DNA of 64,000 nt, taken from contig NZ_JPYA01000201.1 in assembly GCF_000750005.1 (NCBI RefSeq), positions 1 to 64,000 on the forward strand. The letters are read 5' to 3'. The position numbers and the translations under genes are program-made. The notes under the pieces are model-generated. The model was not told the DNA's origin. It saw nothing but the letters and a program-made list of their open reading frames with translations, and did not search any database. This document shows, one piece after another, positions 28,044-37,362 of this stretch. Source of the DNA: Geobacillus icigianus (GTDB taxonomy: Bacteria; Bacillota; Bacilli; Bacillales; Anoxybacillaceae). Each line of letters begins with the position of its first letter. Position 1 is the stretch's first letter.

Positions 28044-28286
28044 TTATTTAAACTTGCGCCAGTCAAGCTCGCTTTCTTCAAGCAGCTCAGCAAACGACTT
28101 TCGCTCGTCGCGCCGGCGCGCTTCCTCGCGGCGCCGCGCTTCTTCCGCCGCCCGCTGCCGCTGTTGTTCCTCAGCAAGCGCCCTCTTTTTCGCAAGCAGC
28201 TTCGCTTCGATGTCGGCGCCAAGCCGGTCAGCGAGCGTCATCGTCGACTGCTCTCGCTCTTTTCTCCGCCCCGCCTCTGTTTTCAC
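28044..28286 (-). CDS. yqkE: DUF3886 protein YqkE
   Basis: An 80-residue, very highly charged protein. A long helix rich in Arg, Glu, Ala and Lys (LLAKKRALAEEQQRQRAAEE and onward) probably forms a coiled coil. The conserved C-terminus is FAELLEESELDWRKFK. Start GTG 28286 lies after AAGGGGGTGAG; a GTG nine bases upstream is an alternative. The function is unknown; the family is restricted to Bacillaceae. Confidence 0.75.
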   Translation of the reverse strand: MKTEAGRRKEREQSTMTLADRLGADIEAKLLAKKRALAEEQQRQRAAEEARRREEARRRDERKSFAELLEESELDWRKFK

Positions 28287-28364
28287 GATGCTCACCCCCT
28301 TGCATAACAGCCGCTTGTTTGTCAAACAATACAACGAAACGACATGGAAAAGGAGAGATGACCA

Positions 28365-28484
28365 ATGACGAAAAACCGCGCTCAAAAAGGAAAACCGTCC
28401 GCCGATACGGTCAAACCGGTCATCGGCAAAGAAGAGCTGGAAAAAGCGATCCACCCAACAAAGCGGCAAAACAGCCCGCAATAA
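28365..28484 (+). CDS. Small basic protein, unknown
   Basis: A 39-residue reading frame with a strong ribosome site (AAAGGAG, 9 bp before ATG 28365). It begins MTKNRAQKGKPSADTVKPVI and ends LEKAIHPTKRQNSPQ. It is hydrophilic, lysine-rich and followed 12 bp later by a strong terminator. I do not recognise it with certainty; small basic proteins at this locus in spore-formers could be spore-associated, which is only a guess. Confidence 0.6.
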   Translation: MTKNRAQKGKPSADTVKPVIGKEELEKAIHPTKRQNSPQ

Positions 28485-28496
28485 GAAAGATCATAG

Positions 28497-28528
28497 AAAA
28501 ACCGTAACCGGCCCGGTTACGGTTTTTA
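28497..28528. terminator. Bidirectional terminator
   Basis: AAAAACCGTAACCG and CGGTTACGGTTTTT form a perfect stem with A and T tails on both sides. It serves the 39-residue plus-strand gene and the converging yqkC. Confidence 0.9.
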
Positions 28529-28765
28529 CAACACCTCGGTAATGTGCGGCATATGCTCGCCGAGCCAAGCGATCGCGTCATCAAGCGTCGCAAACTCTCT
28601 CGTTTCAAACGTCATCTCATTTTGCAAAAGCCACACGTCCTTTTTGTCTTGGTACGGACCGGCGACCGACCAATGAAGCAGGCTGTACGGGTCGTTTTCA
28701 TGGGTGAACGACACCCATGTTTTTTGCTTCGCCACCTTTGCGAGCTGCTCGAGCTTACCGTTCAT
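28526..28765 (-). CDS. yqkC: DUF2552 protein YqkC
   Basis: A 79-residue soluble protein with the family segment WVSFTHENDPYSLLHWSVAG and the C-terminal DDAIAWLGEHMPHI. It resembles B. subtilis YqkC in length and sequence. It overlaps the 3' end of yqkB by 11 bp, so the two are coupled. The function is unknown. Confidence 0.82.
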   Translation of the reverse strand: MNGKLEQLAKVAKQKTWVSFTHENDPYSLLHWSVAGPYQDKKDVWLLQNEMTFETREFATLDDAIAWLGEHMPHITEVL

Positions 28766-29099
28766 GGCCGGCTGTCACCTCGACAAGCGGCATATGGCCG
28801 TTCAAGATTTGCCTTGGGCTTTTGAGCTGAAAAACGGTCGTCCCTGGCTTGATGTCAATCGTCATCTCCTCATCAAAAAAGATGAGGCGCGGCCGTTCCA
28901 CGAGCACCGGCACGAAATTCGTCTCGACGACGACATCGTCTTCATCCGCCTTGTCAACGAGCCATAGCGCCGGCACGCCATCGACCAAACAGCCGCAGCC
29001 GTCGGTGTCATAGTTGAGCTTTAACTGCCGCCCCGATTTGGCTACAATAGGGGTAAGCGTTTGTTTTGCTGCATCAGTAAACGTGATGTTCACGCTCAT
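28755..29099 (-). CDS. yqkB: Iron-sulfur cluster biosynthesis family protein YqkB
   Basis: A 114-residue HesB/IscA-like fold protein. It starts MSVNITFTDAAKQTL and has the Cys-containing loop YDTDGCGCLVDGVPAL. The arrangement lacks the usual C-terminal CxC of A-type carriers, typical of the YqkB branch. ATG 29099 follows AAAAGGAG. It is the first gene of the yqkB-yqkC pair. Confidence 0.82.
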   Translation of the reverse strand: MSVNITFTDAAKQTLTPIVAKSGRQLKLNYDTDGCGCLVDGVPALWLVDKADEDDVVVETNFVPVLVERPRLIFFDEEMTIDIKPGTTVFQLKSPRQILNGHMPLVEVTAGHER

Positions 29100-29212
29100 C
29101 GTTGCTCCTTTTTCCGTTTGTTTCTTTACTATTCTACCCGTTGGCATGCAAGACTGTCAAAACGAAAAGGAGGAAAATCCAATGGCAAAAGGGCAAAGCA
29201 AAGTCACAGAAA

Positions 29213-29243
29213 TGAAACGGCTGGCCCACACGAGGCCAGCCGT
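29213..29243 (-). terminator. Terminator after yqjQ
   Basis: ACGGCTGGCC (29217-29226) and GGCCAGCCGT (29234-29243) form a perfect 10-bp stem. On the minus strand it is followed by TTCATTTC. Confidence 0.75.
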
Positions 29244-30032
29244 TTACTTTTGGAAAAACGCCCGCTTCGCTACCGTTTCGACAAGCCCCGGAGCGAGCCG
29301 GTACAACCGGCTGCCGAAGTCCATCCAACGCGGCATATTCACCTCGCGCGTCGGCGTCATCATCGCGGCAACGACGCGCTTCGCCACCGCCTCCGGCCGT
29401 AACATCCAACGCGAGACGTTGCGCACATACTCTCCCGATTCATCGGCCGCGGAAAAAAAGTTCGTCTCCACCGGCCCGGGGTTGACGGCGGTGACAAAAA
29501 TGCCGAAGCGCGCCGCCTCGAGGCGGAGGCTGTCCGTAAAACCGAGAACCGCGTGTTTCGTCGCAGAGTAGACGCTTGATTTGGGCGTGGCGATTTTTCC
29601 CGCCTGCGAGGCGATGTTGATAATATGGCCGCTCTTGCGCTCTTTCATGTGCGGATACACCGCCTTCGTGCAGGCGATGAGGCCGAAGACGTTGACGGCA
29701 AACATTCGCTCCATTTCCGCCAAGTCGATGTCCTCGACATAGCGAAAGACGCCAAACCCCGCGTTATTGACCAACACATCAACCGTTTCCAACTCCGCCA
29801 TCAACCGGGAAAAAACGGCCTCAACCATTTCCCGGTCGCCGACATCCAGCCGCGCATAGCGCGGACGAATGCCGGTCTGTGCCTCAATCCGCGCGCTGAT
29901 TTCTTTCAGCTTTCCTTCACTGCGCGCCAACAGCACCGGAAGCGCCCCTTGGCGCGCCGCTTCATCAGCAATGTGCTCGCCGATTCCTCCCGACGCTCCA
30001 GTAATGACGACATGACGACCCTTCAACCGCAT
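29244..30032 (-). CDS. yqjQ: Short-chain dehydrogenase/reductase YqjQ
   Basis: Classical SDR of 262 residues. The Rossmann glycine motif TGASGGIGEHIA is at residues 12-23, NNAGFG follows, and the catalytic Ser/Tyr/Lys lie in NIASQAGK and SVYSATKHAVLGF. The substrate is unknown. The gene overlaps the end of yqjP by 10 bp, so they form an operon. Confidence 0.9.
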   Translation of the reverse strand: MRLKGRHVVITGASGGIGEHIADEAARQGALPVLLARSEGKLKEISARIEAQTGIRPRYARLDVGDREMVEAVFSRLMAELETVDVLVNNAGFGVFRYVEDIDLAEMERMFAVNVFGLIACTKAVYPHMKERKSGHIINIASQAGKIATPKSSVYSATKHAVLGFTDSLRLEAARFGIFVTAVNPGPVETNFFSAADESGEYVRNVSRWMLRPEAVAKRVVAAMMTPTREVNMPRWMDFGSRLYRLAPGLVETVAKRAFFQK

Positions 30033-30994
30033 ACCGACACCCCCGCCGCTTCATAGACGTAACGGCCGGCTTCCTGTTTTTTCGTCACGTATCCGTTCGC
30101 CTCGAGATAATCAAGCTGGCCGATCGTCTCCGACATCGTCAGCATCAACTGCCGTTCGTAAACCGATGGGAACAGCTTTTGGCACACGTCAAACACCGTT
30201 TGCGGGCGTTCCTTCACCATGTCGAGCACTCGCTCGGCGCGCTGGCGCTGCTTCGTCAACCGCTCGCGAACAAGGCTTCGGATGTCGGTCGCATCATCGC
30301 CATGGCCGTTTAACGAACGAACGATGTCGTAATTCAGCATTTTCTCAAGCGACTCGTTGTATTGCAGCAACGGCTTCGGCCGCTCCGTCTCCCCTTCCGC
30401 CGGCGGCTCCATCATCGGATTCGGGGAAATATGGACGAGCAAATGGTCGCCGCCGATCAACAAACCATCCTCCTCGCGATAGAGAACGATATGGCTTTGC
30501 GCATGGCCCGGCGTTTCGATCACGCGCCACCGCGGCAAACCGGGAACCGCATCCCCGTCGGTCACGGCGATATCAACAGCCCGCCGGCTCGCGTAGCGAA
30601 GCGATCCGCCTTCTTTGGACAGCCGGCTAAACAAGCGACGATCGACGCCGCATTCGGTGAAAAAGCCTTCAAAAAAGCGGACGTACCGCTCCATAAACGC
30701 CCGCTCCCGGCGCAAAAACGGGTCGGCTTTCGGATGGCCGATGATCGGGGCGTGCGGAAAGTAATCCAGCAGCCCGACATGGTCTGGATGGTGATGGGTG
30801 ATCACGATTTGCTCGATCTCTTCCGGTCGGTAGCCGATCTCAGCGAGACGATGGACAAATCGCTGCCACGCTTCTTCCGTTTTCACTCCGGCATCCACTA
30901 ACGTCAGCCGATCGCCAGCGATCACGTACATATGCACATCGCCGACCGGAAACGGCGTCGGCACCGTGATCCGATGCACTCGTTCCTCGTTCAT
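30023..30994 (-). CDS. yqjP: Metallo-beta-lactamase-fold hydrolase YqjP
   Basis: A 323-residue protein with the metal motif THHHPDHVGLLDYF and later metal residues in ETPGHAQSHI and GGDHLL. A C-terminal winged-helix-like region (about the last 80 residues) follows, as in lactamase B2-type hydrolases. The substrate is unknown. A 190-bp gap upstream separates it from the divergent proI leader. Confidence 0.88.
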   Translation of the reverse strand: MNEERVHRITVPTPFPVGDVHMYVIAGDRLTLVDAGVKTEEAWQRFVHRLAEIGYRPEEIEQIVITHHHPDHVGLLDYFPHAPIIGHPKADPFLRRERAFMERYVRFFEGFFTECGVDRRLFSRLSKEGGSLRYASRRAVDIAVTDGDAVPGLPRWRVIETPGHAQSHIVLYREEDGLLIGGDHLLVHISPNPMMEPPAEGETERPKPLLQYNESLEKMLNYDIVRSLNGHGDDATDIRSLVRERLTKQRQRAERVLDMVKERPQTVFDVCQKLFPSVYERQLMLTMSETIGQLDYLEANGYVTKKQEAGRYVYEAAGVSVCG

Positions 30995-31162
30995 CGCATT
31001 CCCTTCTTTCCCTTCAGTTCGGTAGCGATCCGTTCAGACATTGAACCAGACTGAATGATGATTCACAAATCTTGTTATTTTACAGTTTACAACGATTTCA
31101 TACGTTTGTCATTCCTTTTTCTGCCGCGCATCGAAAATGGCCAAAAAATTCACGCTTCTCTC

Positions 31163-31192
31163 TTGACAACCAGCCTTGTCCCGCGGCATAAT
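31163..31192 (+). promoter_or_regulatory. Promoter of the proI T-box leader
   Basis: TTGACA (31163-31168), 18 bp, CATAAT (31187-31192), just upstream of the T-box RNA. Confidence 0.7.
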
Positions 31193-31199
31193 GACAAAT

Positions 31200-31475
31200 A
31201 ACATCACCGATACGGCCAAACTGGCGATGAACAGGGCCAGTAAACCGCAAACGGCACCAGAGAGCGAAGCCCGCGGCTGGAAGGCTTTGCTGCCCTCTTT
31301 GCGGTTGAACCTACCCTAGGAGCTGTTAGGCCAACCTAAACGCATTCCCAGCGTTATCGGGACAGAGTCGGGCCTGTTTGGCGTTTGGACCAAGCTAGGC
31401 CAAAAAAGGTGGTACCGCGGAAACGAAGGTTTTCCGTCCTTTTGCAAGGACGGAAAACCTTTTTCTTTTGCCCCG
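31200..31475 (+). ncRNA. T-box leader, probably proline-specific
   Basis: The leader has a Stem I region with AGTAAACCGC on the 5' side and GCGGTTGAACCTACCC on the 3' side. The 3' side puts CCT (proline) in the specifier position after GAA. The T-box sequence AAGGTGGTACCGCGG lies at about 31407-31420. The competing terminator is AAGGTTTTCCGTCC/GGACGGAAAACCTT with a T tail (31426-31468). Uncharged proline tRNA should allow transcription of proI, a proline biosynthetic gene. Confidence 0.93.
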
Positions 31476-31504
31476 ACACCCGCAAGCGAAGGAGGAGTGA
31501 AAAG

Positions 31505-32344
31505 ATGAACAACGGACAGACGATTGCGCTGATCGGCGCCGGTTCGATGGCAGAAGCGCTCATCGCCGGCATGACGAAAGCTTTTTGCCGCCCAACTGAC
31601 GTCATCGTTGCCAATCGGCAAAACCGCGCCCGTCTCGAGGAACTGGCGCGCCGCTACGGAGTGCGGGTGGCCCCAAACGCCCGTGAAGCTGCCGAACAGG
31701 CGGACATCATCGTTTTAGCAATGAAACCAAAAGACGTCGTCGAAGCGATGCACACCATCACCCCCGCCCTTGGCGCCACCCCGCTCATCCTTTCGCTGCT
31801 GGCCGGCGTCACGACCGAAACGATCGAACGGCTCGCCGGACGCGACATCCCTGTCGTGCGCGCGATGCCGAACACATCGGCCGCCGTCGGCTTATCGGCG
31901 ACCGCGATCGCCGGCGGCCGCTTCGCCGCGAAAGAACATCTTGAGGTGGCCAAACAACTGTTTGAAACGGTCGGCATCGTCGCTGTAGTGCCGGAACGCG
32001 ACTTGCACGCGGTCACCGGCCTGTCCGGAAGCGGTCCGGCGTATGTGTACTACTTGGTCGAAGCGATGGAAAGAGCGGCGGCCGACATCGGCCTTGAGCC
32101 TGAAGTGGCGAAACCGCTCATTTTGCAAACGATCATCGGCGCGGCTGAAATGCTCAAAGCGTCCGACAAACATCCGTCCGTCCTGCGCCGCGAAGTGACG
32201 AGCCCGGGCGGCACGACTGAAGCCGGCATTGGCGTGCTTGAGCAGTACCGATTTCAGGAGGCGGTCATCGCTTGCATCCGCCGGGCGACGGCCCGCTCCG
32301 AGGAGCTCGGCAGCGCTCTGCTCGCCGCCATCGCCGAAGCGTAA
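31505..32344 (+). CDS. proI: Pyrroline-5-carboxylate reductase
   Basis: Last step of proline synthesis: NAD(P)H reduction of pyrroline-5-carboxylate. The 279-residue protein has the N-terminal Rossmann motif LIGAGSMAEALIAGM and the C-terminal domain with TGLSGSGPAYVYYLVEAM and VTSPGGTTEAGIGVLE. ATG 31505 follows GGAGGAG. Its own T-box leader directly precedes it. The position next to yqjP/yqjQ and namA corresponds to ProI (YqjO) of B. subtilis. Confidence 0.95.
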   Translation: MNNGQTIALIGAGSMAEALIAGMTKAFCRPTDVIVANRQNRARLEELARRYGVRVAPNAREAAEQADIIVLAMKPKDVVEAMHTITPALGATPLILSLLAGVTTETIERLAGRDIPVVRAMPNTSAAVGLSATAIAGGRFAAKEHLEVAKQLFETVGIVAVVPERDLHAVTGLSGSGPAYVYYLVEAMERAAADIGLEPEVAKPLILQTIIGAAEMLKASDKHPSVLRREVTSPGGTTEAGIGVLEQYRFQEAVIACIRRATARSEELGSALLAAIAEA

Positions 32345-32479
32345 ACACGATAGCCCCAGGGCACCGCTCTTTTCCACTTAATTCGAACAGGGCATCAATC
32401 CGTTTCATTTTGTTTTTGACAAGCGGCATGCTATCATCAGTCATGAACCATTCAGTGGCATAGAAAGGAGCTGCTTGTC

Positions 32480-33502
32480 ATGAACACGATGCTGTTTTCG
32501 CCGTATACGATCGGCGGGCTGACACTGAAAAACCGAATCGTCATGTCGCCGATGTGCATGTATTCATGCGAGACAAAAGACGGCACGGTGCGCACATGGC
32601 ATAAAATCCATTACCCGGCGCGCGCCGTCGGCCAAGTCGGCCTCATCATCGTCGAAGCGACCAGCGTGACGCCGCAAGGCCGCATTTCTGAACGCGACTT
32701 AGGCATTTGGAGCGATGACCATATCGCCGGACTTCGCGAACTCGTCGGGCTTGTGAAAGAGCAGGGAGCCGCCATCGGCATCCAGCTTGCCCACGCCGGC
32801 CGAAAAGCGGAAGTGCCGGGAGAGATCATCGCCCCGTCCGCCATTCCGTTCCAAGAATCGTCGCGCACACCGAAAGAAATGACCAAAACGGACATCGAAG
32901 AGACGGTGCAAGCGTTCCAAAACGGCGCGCGGCGGGCGAAGGAAGCTGGCTTTGACGTTATCGAAATCCATGCCGCTCATGGCTACTTGATCAACGAATT
33001 TTTATCGCCGCTCGCCAATCGCCGCCAAGACGAATACGGCGGTTCGCCGGAAAACCGCTACCGTTTCTTGGGCGAAGTGATCGAGGCGGTCCGCGAAGTG
33101 TGGGACGGCCCGCTGTTTGTGCGCATCTCAGCGTCCGACTACCATCCGGACGGGCTGACAGCCAGCGACTACGTTCCGTACGCCAAACGCATGAAAGAAC
33201 AAGGCGTCGACCTCATCGATGTCAGCTCCGGCGCCGTCGTGCCGGCGCGCATCGACGTTTATCCCGGCTACCAAGTGCCGTTTGCCGAACTGATCCGCCG
33301 CGAAGCAAACATCCCGACCGGCGCCGTCGGCTTGATCACCTCCGGCTGGCAGGCGGAAGAAGTGCTGCGCAACGGCCGCGCCGATCTCGTCTTTTTAGGG
33401 CGCGAGCTGCTGCGCAACCCGTATTGGCCGTACGCCGCGGCGAGGGAGCTCGGAGTGAGCATCGAAGCGCCGGTGCAATACGAGCGCGGCTGGCGGTTTT
33501 AA
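32480..33502 (+). CDS. namA: NADPH dehydrogenase NamA (old yellow enzyme)
   Basis: FMN-dependent ene-reductase of the thermophilic-like OYE class; it reduces activated double bonds in enones, nitro compounds and maleimides and may act in oxidative stress. The 340-residue product has PMCMYS (Cys tuning the flavin), [11 protein letters not shown] (substrate-binding His pair), [20 protein letters not shown] and the C-terminal YERGWRF, whose Trp/Arg finger reaches into the partner subunit. It is a close match to YqjM-type enzymes. Its stop codon overlaps that of rnz by 4 bp in a convergent arrangement. Confidence 0.96.
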   Translation: MNTMLFSPYTIGGLTLKNRIVMSPMCMYSCETKDGTVRTWHKIHYPARAVGQVGLIIVEATSVTPQGRISERDLGIWSDDHIAGLRELVGLVKEQGAAIGIQLAHAGRKAEVPGEIIAPSAIPFQESSRTPKEMTKTDIEETVQAFQNGARRAKEAGFDVIEIHAAHGYLINEFLSPLANRRQDEYGGSPENRYRFLGEVIEAVREVWDGPLFVRISASDYHPDGLTASDYVPYAKRMKEQGVDLIDVSSGAVVPARIDVYPGYQVPFAELIRREANIPTGAVGLITSGWQAEEVLRNGRADLVFLGRELLRNPYWPYAAARELGVSIEAPVQYERGWRF

Positions 33503-34422
33503 CCGCGCGGGATCGAAAACGAAGCGAAATCAGCCGCAAGCTCCGTGTTCGGAAATACGCGGCGCGCCTCGGCGACGAGCTGCTGCGCCGCCGCACCTTG
33601 GTAGCGGGAGCTGATATGGGTTAAAATGAGCCGTTTCGCCCGCGCCCGCCTCGCCACCTCGGCCGCATCGATGGTCGTAGAATGAAAATAGTCATGGGCT
33701 AGCTGCTGCTCCGCCGCGGCAAACGTCGCCTCATGGACGACGACATCGGCATCGCGGGCGAGCTCAATCGCCGCTTCGCAAAAGCGGGTGTCGCCTAGCA
33801 CGGTGACGATTCGCCCTTTTTGCGGCGGGCCGACAAACTCGCGCCCGTCAAGCACGGTACCGTCCTCGAGCACGACCGTTTTTCCTTGCTTAATCTGTTG
33901 ATAAATCGGGCCGGGGCGGACGCCGAGCGCTCGCAGCCGGTCAACCAAGAGCGGGCCGGGCAAGTCTTTTTCGACAACGCGGAAGCCATAAGACGGCATG
34001 CCGTGATCGAGCCGTTTGGCGATCACTTGAAACGTTTCATCATCAAAAATAACGCCTTCCTCGATCTCGGCAATGTTCAGTTCATAACGAAGCTTCGTTC
34101 CGCTGACAGCGAGCGCCGTTTCGACAAACGCGCGCAGACCGCGCGGACCAAACACAGTGAGCGGCGTCTCACCGCTTTGGAACGAACGGCTGCCAAGCAG
34201 CCCCGGCAAGCCGAATAGATGGTCGCCATGCAAGTGCGTAATCAAAATATGCTCGATGCGGCGCGGACGAATGGCGGTATGCAAAATTTGATGCTGCGTC
34301 GCCTCGCCACAATCAAACAGCCATGTCGCCCCCCGTTCGTCGAGCAGCTGCAAGGCGACGGATGAGACGTTGCGCTCTTTCGCCGGCACGCCGGCACCGG
34401 TGCCTAAAAACAACAGTTCCAA
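33499..34422 (-). CDS. rnz: Ribonuclease Z
   Basis: Metallo-beta-lactamase-fold endonuclease that matures tRNA 3' ends lacking an encoded CCA. It starts (M)[20 protein letters not shown] and has the zinc motif [20 protein letters not shown], then GDTRFC and [11 protein letters not shown] 34422 was chosen because AAGGAGG lies 8 bp upstream and the 307-residue length equals that of B. subtilis RNase Z. Confidence 0.95.
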   Translation of the reverse strand: MELLFLGTGAGVPAKERNVSSVALQLLDERGATWLFDCGEATQHQILHTAIRPRRIEHILITHLHGDHLFGLPGLLGSRSFQSGETPLTVFGPRGLRAFVETALAVSGTKLRYELNIAEIEEGVIFDDETFQVIAKRLDHGMPSYGFRVVEKDLPGPLLVDRLRALGVRPGPIYQQIKQGKTVVLEDGTVLDGREFVGPPQKGRIVTVLGDTRFCEAAIELARDADVVVHEATFAAAEQQLAHDYFHSTTIDAAEVARRARAKRLILTHISSRYQGAAAQQLVAEARRVFPNTELAADFASFSIPRG

Positions 34423-34559
34423 CAGGCGTCCCTCCTTGTTCTCGCTCAACGTTGCCTGTTGTTAGCGTACCAATGTCGGAACGGCTTTTCAACTTCCTTT
34501 TGCGCTCTACCACCGCCGGCTCAGCACCGCCCGGCTTTATGAATGGGCGTGCCTAGCTC

Positions 34560-34890
34560 AAATTTTAGCGTTTCGTCCGGCCAACATCTCTGCCGTCGGA
34601 ACGCAATCAAATCCTTGCGCCCTATCCGGCAAAAGTCTCTGTCGCCGGAACACAACCAAACCTTAGCGTTTCGTCCGGCCAACGTCTCCGCCCGCCGGAG
34701 CGCAATTAAATCCTTGCGCCCTATCCGGCAAAAGTCTCTGTCGCCGGAACACAACCAAACCTTAGCGTTTCGTCCGGCCAACGTCTCTGCCGTCGGAACG
34801 CAATCAAATCCTTGCGCCCTATCCGGCAAAGGTCTCTGCCCTCGGAACGCAACAAAGTATTTGCGTTCTGTCCGGCAAACCTCTACAATG
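34560..34890 (+). repeat. Tandem repeat, about seven imperfect 49-bp units
   Basis: Units start at about 34560, 34609, 34658, 34708, 34757, 34806 and 34854 (last one partial). Two variants alternate: one with TTAGCGTTTCGTCCGGCCAA, the other with CTTGCGCCCTATCCGGCAAA. Both continue with GTCTCTG..CGGAAC and CAA(T/C)C. Units 2 and 4 look identical. The array fills the gap between rnz and zwf and ends about 45 bp before the zwf start. No gene is supported in it. Confidence 0.92.
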
Positions 34891-34933
34891 GTTTCATTGA
34901 AGACGTCAATTTGGCAAAAGCGAGGTACATACG

Positions 34934-36445
34934 GTGGACAATATGAACCCGAAATCGATCATCGTCATTTTCGGAGCGACGGGAGATTTGGCGAAACGGA
35001 AGCTGTTTCCGTCTCTTTACCGCCTGTATGAAAAAGGGCATTTGAACGAGCGATTCGCTGTCGTTGGCGTCGCGCGCCGCCCGTTGTCGGTCGACGAGTT
35101 CCGAAACGATGTGCGCGACTCGGTTGAAACAGCGTTTCAGCAACCGCTCGCGGACGAGCGATTCATCTCCCATTTCTATTACCACCCGTTCGATGTGACG
35201 GAAGCCGAGTCGTACCAACGCTTAAAGTCGCTCCTCGAACAGCTCGATGACACATATGCGACCGAAGGCAACCGCATTTTTTACTTGGCGATGGCGCCGG
35301 AATTTTTCGGCACCGTCACTTCCCGCTTGCAGTCGGAAGGATTGACGGAAACGCGCGGCTTTAAACGGCTCGTCATCGAAAAACCGTTCGGGCATGACTT
35401 GGCGAGCGCCGAAAAGCTGAATGATGAGATTCGCCGCGTCTTTTCCGAACGGGAAATTTACCGGATCGACCATTACCTCGGCAAAGAAATGGTGCAAAAC
35501 ATCGAGGTCATCCGCTTCTCGAACGCCATTTTCGAGCCGCTCTGGAACAACCGGTTCATCGCCAACATTCAAATTACATCGAGCGAAACGCTCGGCGTGG
35601 AAGATCGCGGCCGCTACTACGACCATTCCGGGGCGCTGCGCGACATGGTGCAAAACCATATGCTGCAAATGGTCGCGCTTTTGGCGATGGAGCCGCCGAT
35701 CAAATTAACGACCGATGACATCCGCCACGAAAAAGTGAAAGTGTTGCGCGCCTTGCGCCCGATTTCCCACGATGACGTCGACCGCTATTTCGTGCGCGGC
35801 CAATACGAGCGGGGGATGATCCACGGCAAGGCCGTGCCGGCGTACCGCGAAGAGCCGAACGTCGATCCGGACTCAAACACGGAAACGTTTGTCGCCGGGA
35901 AGCTCCTGATCGACAACTTCCGCTGGGCCGGGGTGCCGTTTTACATCCGCACCGGCAAGCGAATGGCGGAAAAGTCAACGAAAATCGTCGTCCAATTCAA
36001 AGATGTACCGATGAACTTATACTACCGGACAAACGAAACGATCGCCCCGAACTTGCTCGTTATTCACATCCAGCCGGATGAAGGAATCACCCTTCACTTA
36101 AACGGCAAAAAAACCGGGGAGTCAACGACGACGACCGCCCCGTTTCAACTCGATTACTGCAACAACTGCATCGACGGCATCAACACGCCGGAAGCGTACG
36201 AAAAGCTGCTGTACGACTGCATGCGCGGCGATGCGACGAACTTCACCCACTGGGATGAAGTGGCGGCGTCATGGCAATTTATCGACCCGATTTCTGACGT
36301 GTGGGCCAACACAAAAGCGGCCGATTTCCCGAACTATGAAGCCGGTTCGATGGGGCCGAAAGCGGCCGATGAACTACTGCAAAAAGACGGCTTCCATTGG
36401 TGGCCGATCAGCCACCCGCGTTCCGAAAAGGCGGGGGCAAACTAG
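34934..36445 (+). CDS. zwf: Glucose-6-phosphate 1-dehydrogenase
   Basis: First enzyme of the oxidative pentose phosphate pathway: oxidises glucose-6-phosphate with NADP. The coenzyme motif IFGATGDLAKRKLFPSLY is near the N-terminus, the substrate-binding signature is RIDHYLGKEMVQN, and WAGVPFYIRTGKRM follows. The product has 503 residues. GTG 34934 (after GCGAGG) was chosen; an ATG three codons later is an alternative. Its partner enzyme gndA lies 12 kb away beyond an accessory stretch. Confidence 0.96.
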   Translation: MDNMNPKSIIVIFGATGDLAKRKLFPSLYRLYEKGHLNERFAVVGVARRPLSVDEFRNDVRDSVETAFQQPLADERFISHFYYHPFDVTEAESYQRLKSLLEQLDDTYATEGNRIFYLAMAPEFFGTVTSRLQSEGLTETRGFKRLVIEKPFGHDLASAEKLNDEIRRVFSEREIYRIDHYLGKEMVQNIEVIRFSNAIFEPLWNNRFIANIQITSSETLGVEDRGRYYDHSGALRDMVQNHMLQMVALLAMEPPIKLTTDDIRHEKVKVLRALRPISHDDVDRYFVRGQYERGMIHGKAVPAYREEPNVDPDSNTETFVAGKLLIDNFRWAGVPFYIRTGKRMAEKSTKIVVQFKDVPMNLYYRTNETIAPNLLVIHIQPDEGITLHLNGKKTGESTTTTAPFQLDYCNNCIDGINTPEAYEKLLYDCMRGDATNFTHWDEVAASWQFIDPISDVWANTKAADFPNYEAGSMGPKAADELLQKDGFHWWPISHPRSEKAGAN

Positions 36446-36532
36446 CGCTCGCCCCTCCGCTCACACCTTCTGGCGCGCAAACCGAGCCGCAAAAATGGGA
36501 AACAACGAAATGAAGCGGCACGCACCGGTGAC

Positions 36533-36610
36533 CGCCGGCTTTCTAGAAGGCCGGCGATCCACAGCCGTTTCCCTTCGGCGAGACGTTGTCAGGCGATCCG
36601 TTTTCATCAC
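36533..36610 (+). repeat. Dispersed repeat family, weak copy
   Basis: CCGGCTTTCTAGAAGGCCGG forms a hairpin and is followed by CGATCCACAGCCGTTTCCC, resembling the start of the family at 45235-45500. The 295-bp gap 36446-36740 holds nothing else recognisable. Confidence 0.4.
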
Positions 36611-36740
36611 CGTTCGTCTGGACGATCACGGGCAAAACAAAGAGCGGGCTCAGCCGTCGCCCAACAACGCCAGTCCCTGACAGGCATGCTGGTTTTCGAC
36701 CGCTGGCCCGCCGTCGTTGAAGCAAAGGAGTGAAGGAACG

Positions 36741-37358
36741 ATGAAGATGTATGATGTCACCGCCCCGATTTACGAAGGCATGCCGGTTTACAAAAACAAA
36801 CCGGAAAAACAGCCGAAGCGCACGACGGTGACGAACGGCTATGTGACTGAATCACGCATTGACATGGACGTGCACACCGGCACGCACATTGACGCACCCC
36901 TTCATATGGTCGAAGGCGGCGCGACATTTGAAACGATTCCGCTTGACCGCCTCGTCGGCCCGTGCAAACTGTTTGATTTGACGCATGTCAACGACCGGAT
37001 TACGAAAGACGACATCGCTCATCTCGACATTCAGGAAGGCGACTTCGTTCTGTTTAAAACGAAAAATTCGTTTGAGGATGCGTTCAATTTCGAGTTTATT
37101 TTCGTCGCCGAAGACGCGGCCCGCTATTTGGCCGCCAAATCAATCCGCGGTGTCGGCATCGACGCGCTCGGCATCGAGCGGGCGCAAGAAGGCCATCCGA
37201 CCCATAAAACATTGTTTTCGGCCGGCGTCATCGTCATCGAAGGGCTGCGGCTAAAAGAAGTCCCCGAAGGCCGCTATTTCATGGTCGCCGCCCCGCTCAA
37301 ACTCGTCGGCACCGACGCCGCCCCGGCGCGCGTCTTGCTGTTTGACCGTGAGCTGTAA
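36741..37358 (+). CDS. Cyclase family protein (kynurenine formamidase-like)
   Basis: A 205-residue metal-dependent hydrolase of the PF04199 cyclase family, to which kynurenine formamidase belongs. The metal-binding signature is in MDVHTGTHIDAPLHM, and a later GVGIDALGIERAQEG segment is typical. ATG 36741 follows AAAGGAG. No other tryptophan-breakdown genes are nearby, so the natural substrate is open. It lies downstream of zwf and is followed by its own terminator. Confidence 0.85.
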   Translation: MKMYDVTAPIYEGMPVYKNKPEKQPKRTTVTNGYVTESRIDMDVHTGTHIDAPLHMVEGGATFETIPLDRLVGPCKLFDLTHVNDRITKDDIAHLDIQEGDFVLFKTKNSFEDAFNFEFIFVAEDAARYLAAKSIRGVGIDALGIERAQEGHPTHKTLFSAGVIVIEGLRLKEVPEGRYFMVAAPLKLVGTDAAPARVLLFDREL

Positions 37359-37362
37359 AAAC

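Noticed and set aside
29181-29571. Plus-strand frame beginning MAKGQSKVTEMKRLAHTRP with a strong ribosome site
   Set aside because: After about 20 residues it runs through the yqjQ terminator and then antisense through yqjQ to 29571. The start signals are good but no sensible product end exists. It may be a truncated small gene, not supportable as a CDS.
34521-34829. Minus-strand frame with a repeated peptide (KVWLCSGDRDFCRIGRKDLI)
   Set aside because: It is simply the 49-bp tandem repeat translated (two units make 98 bp, nearly in frame). No ribosome site or homology supports a gene.
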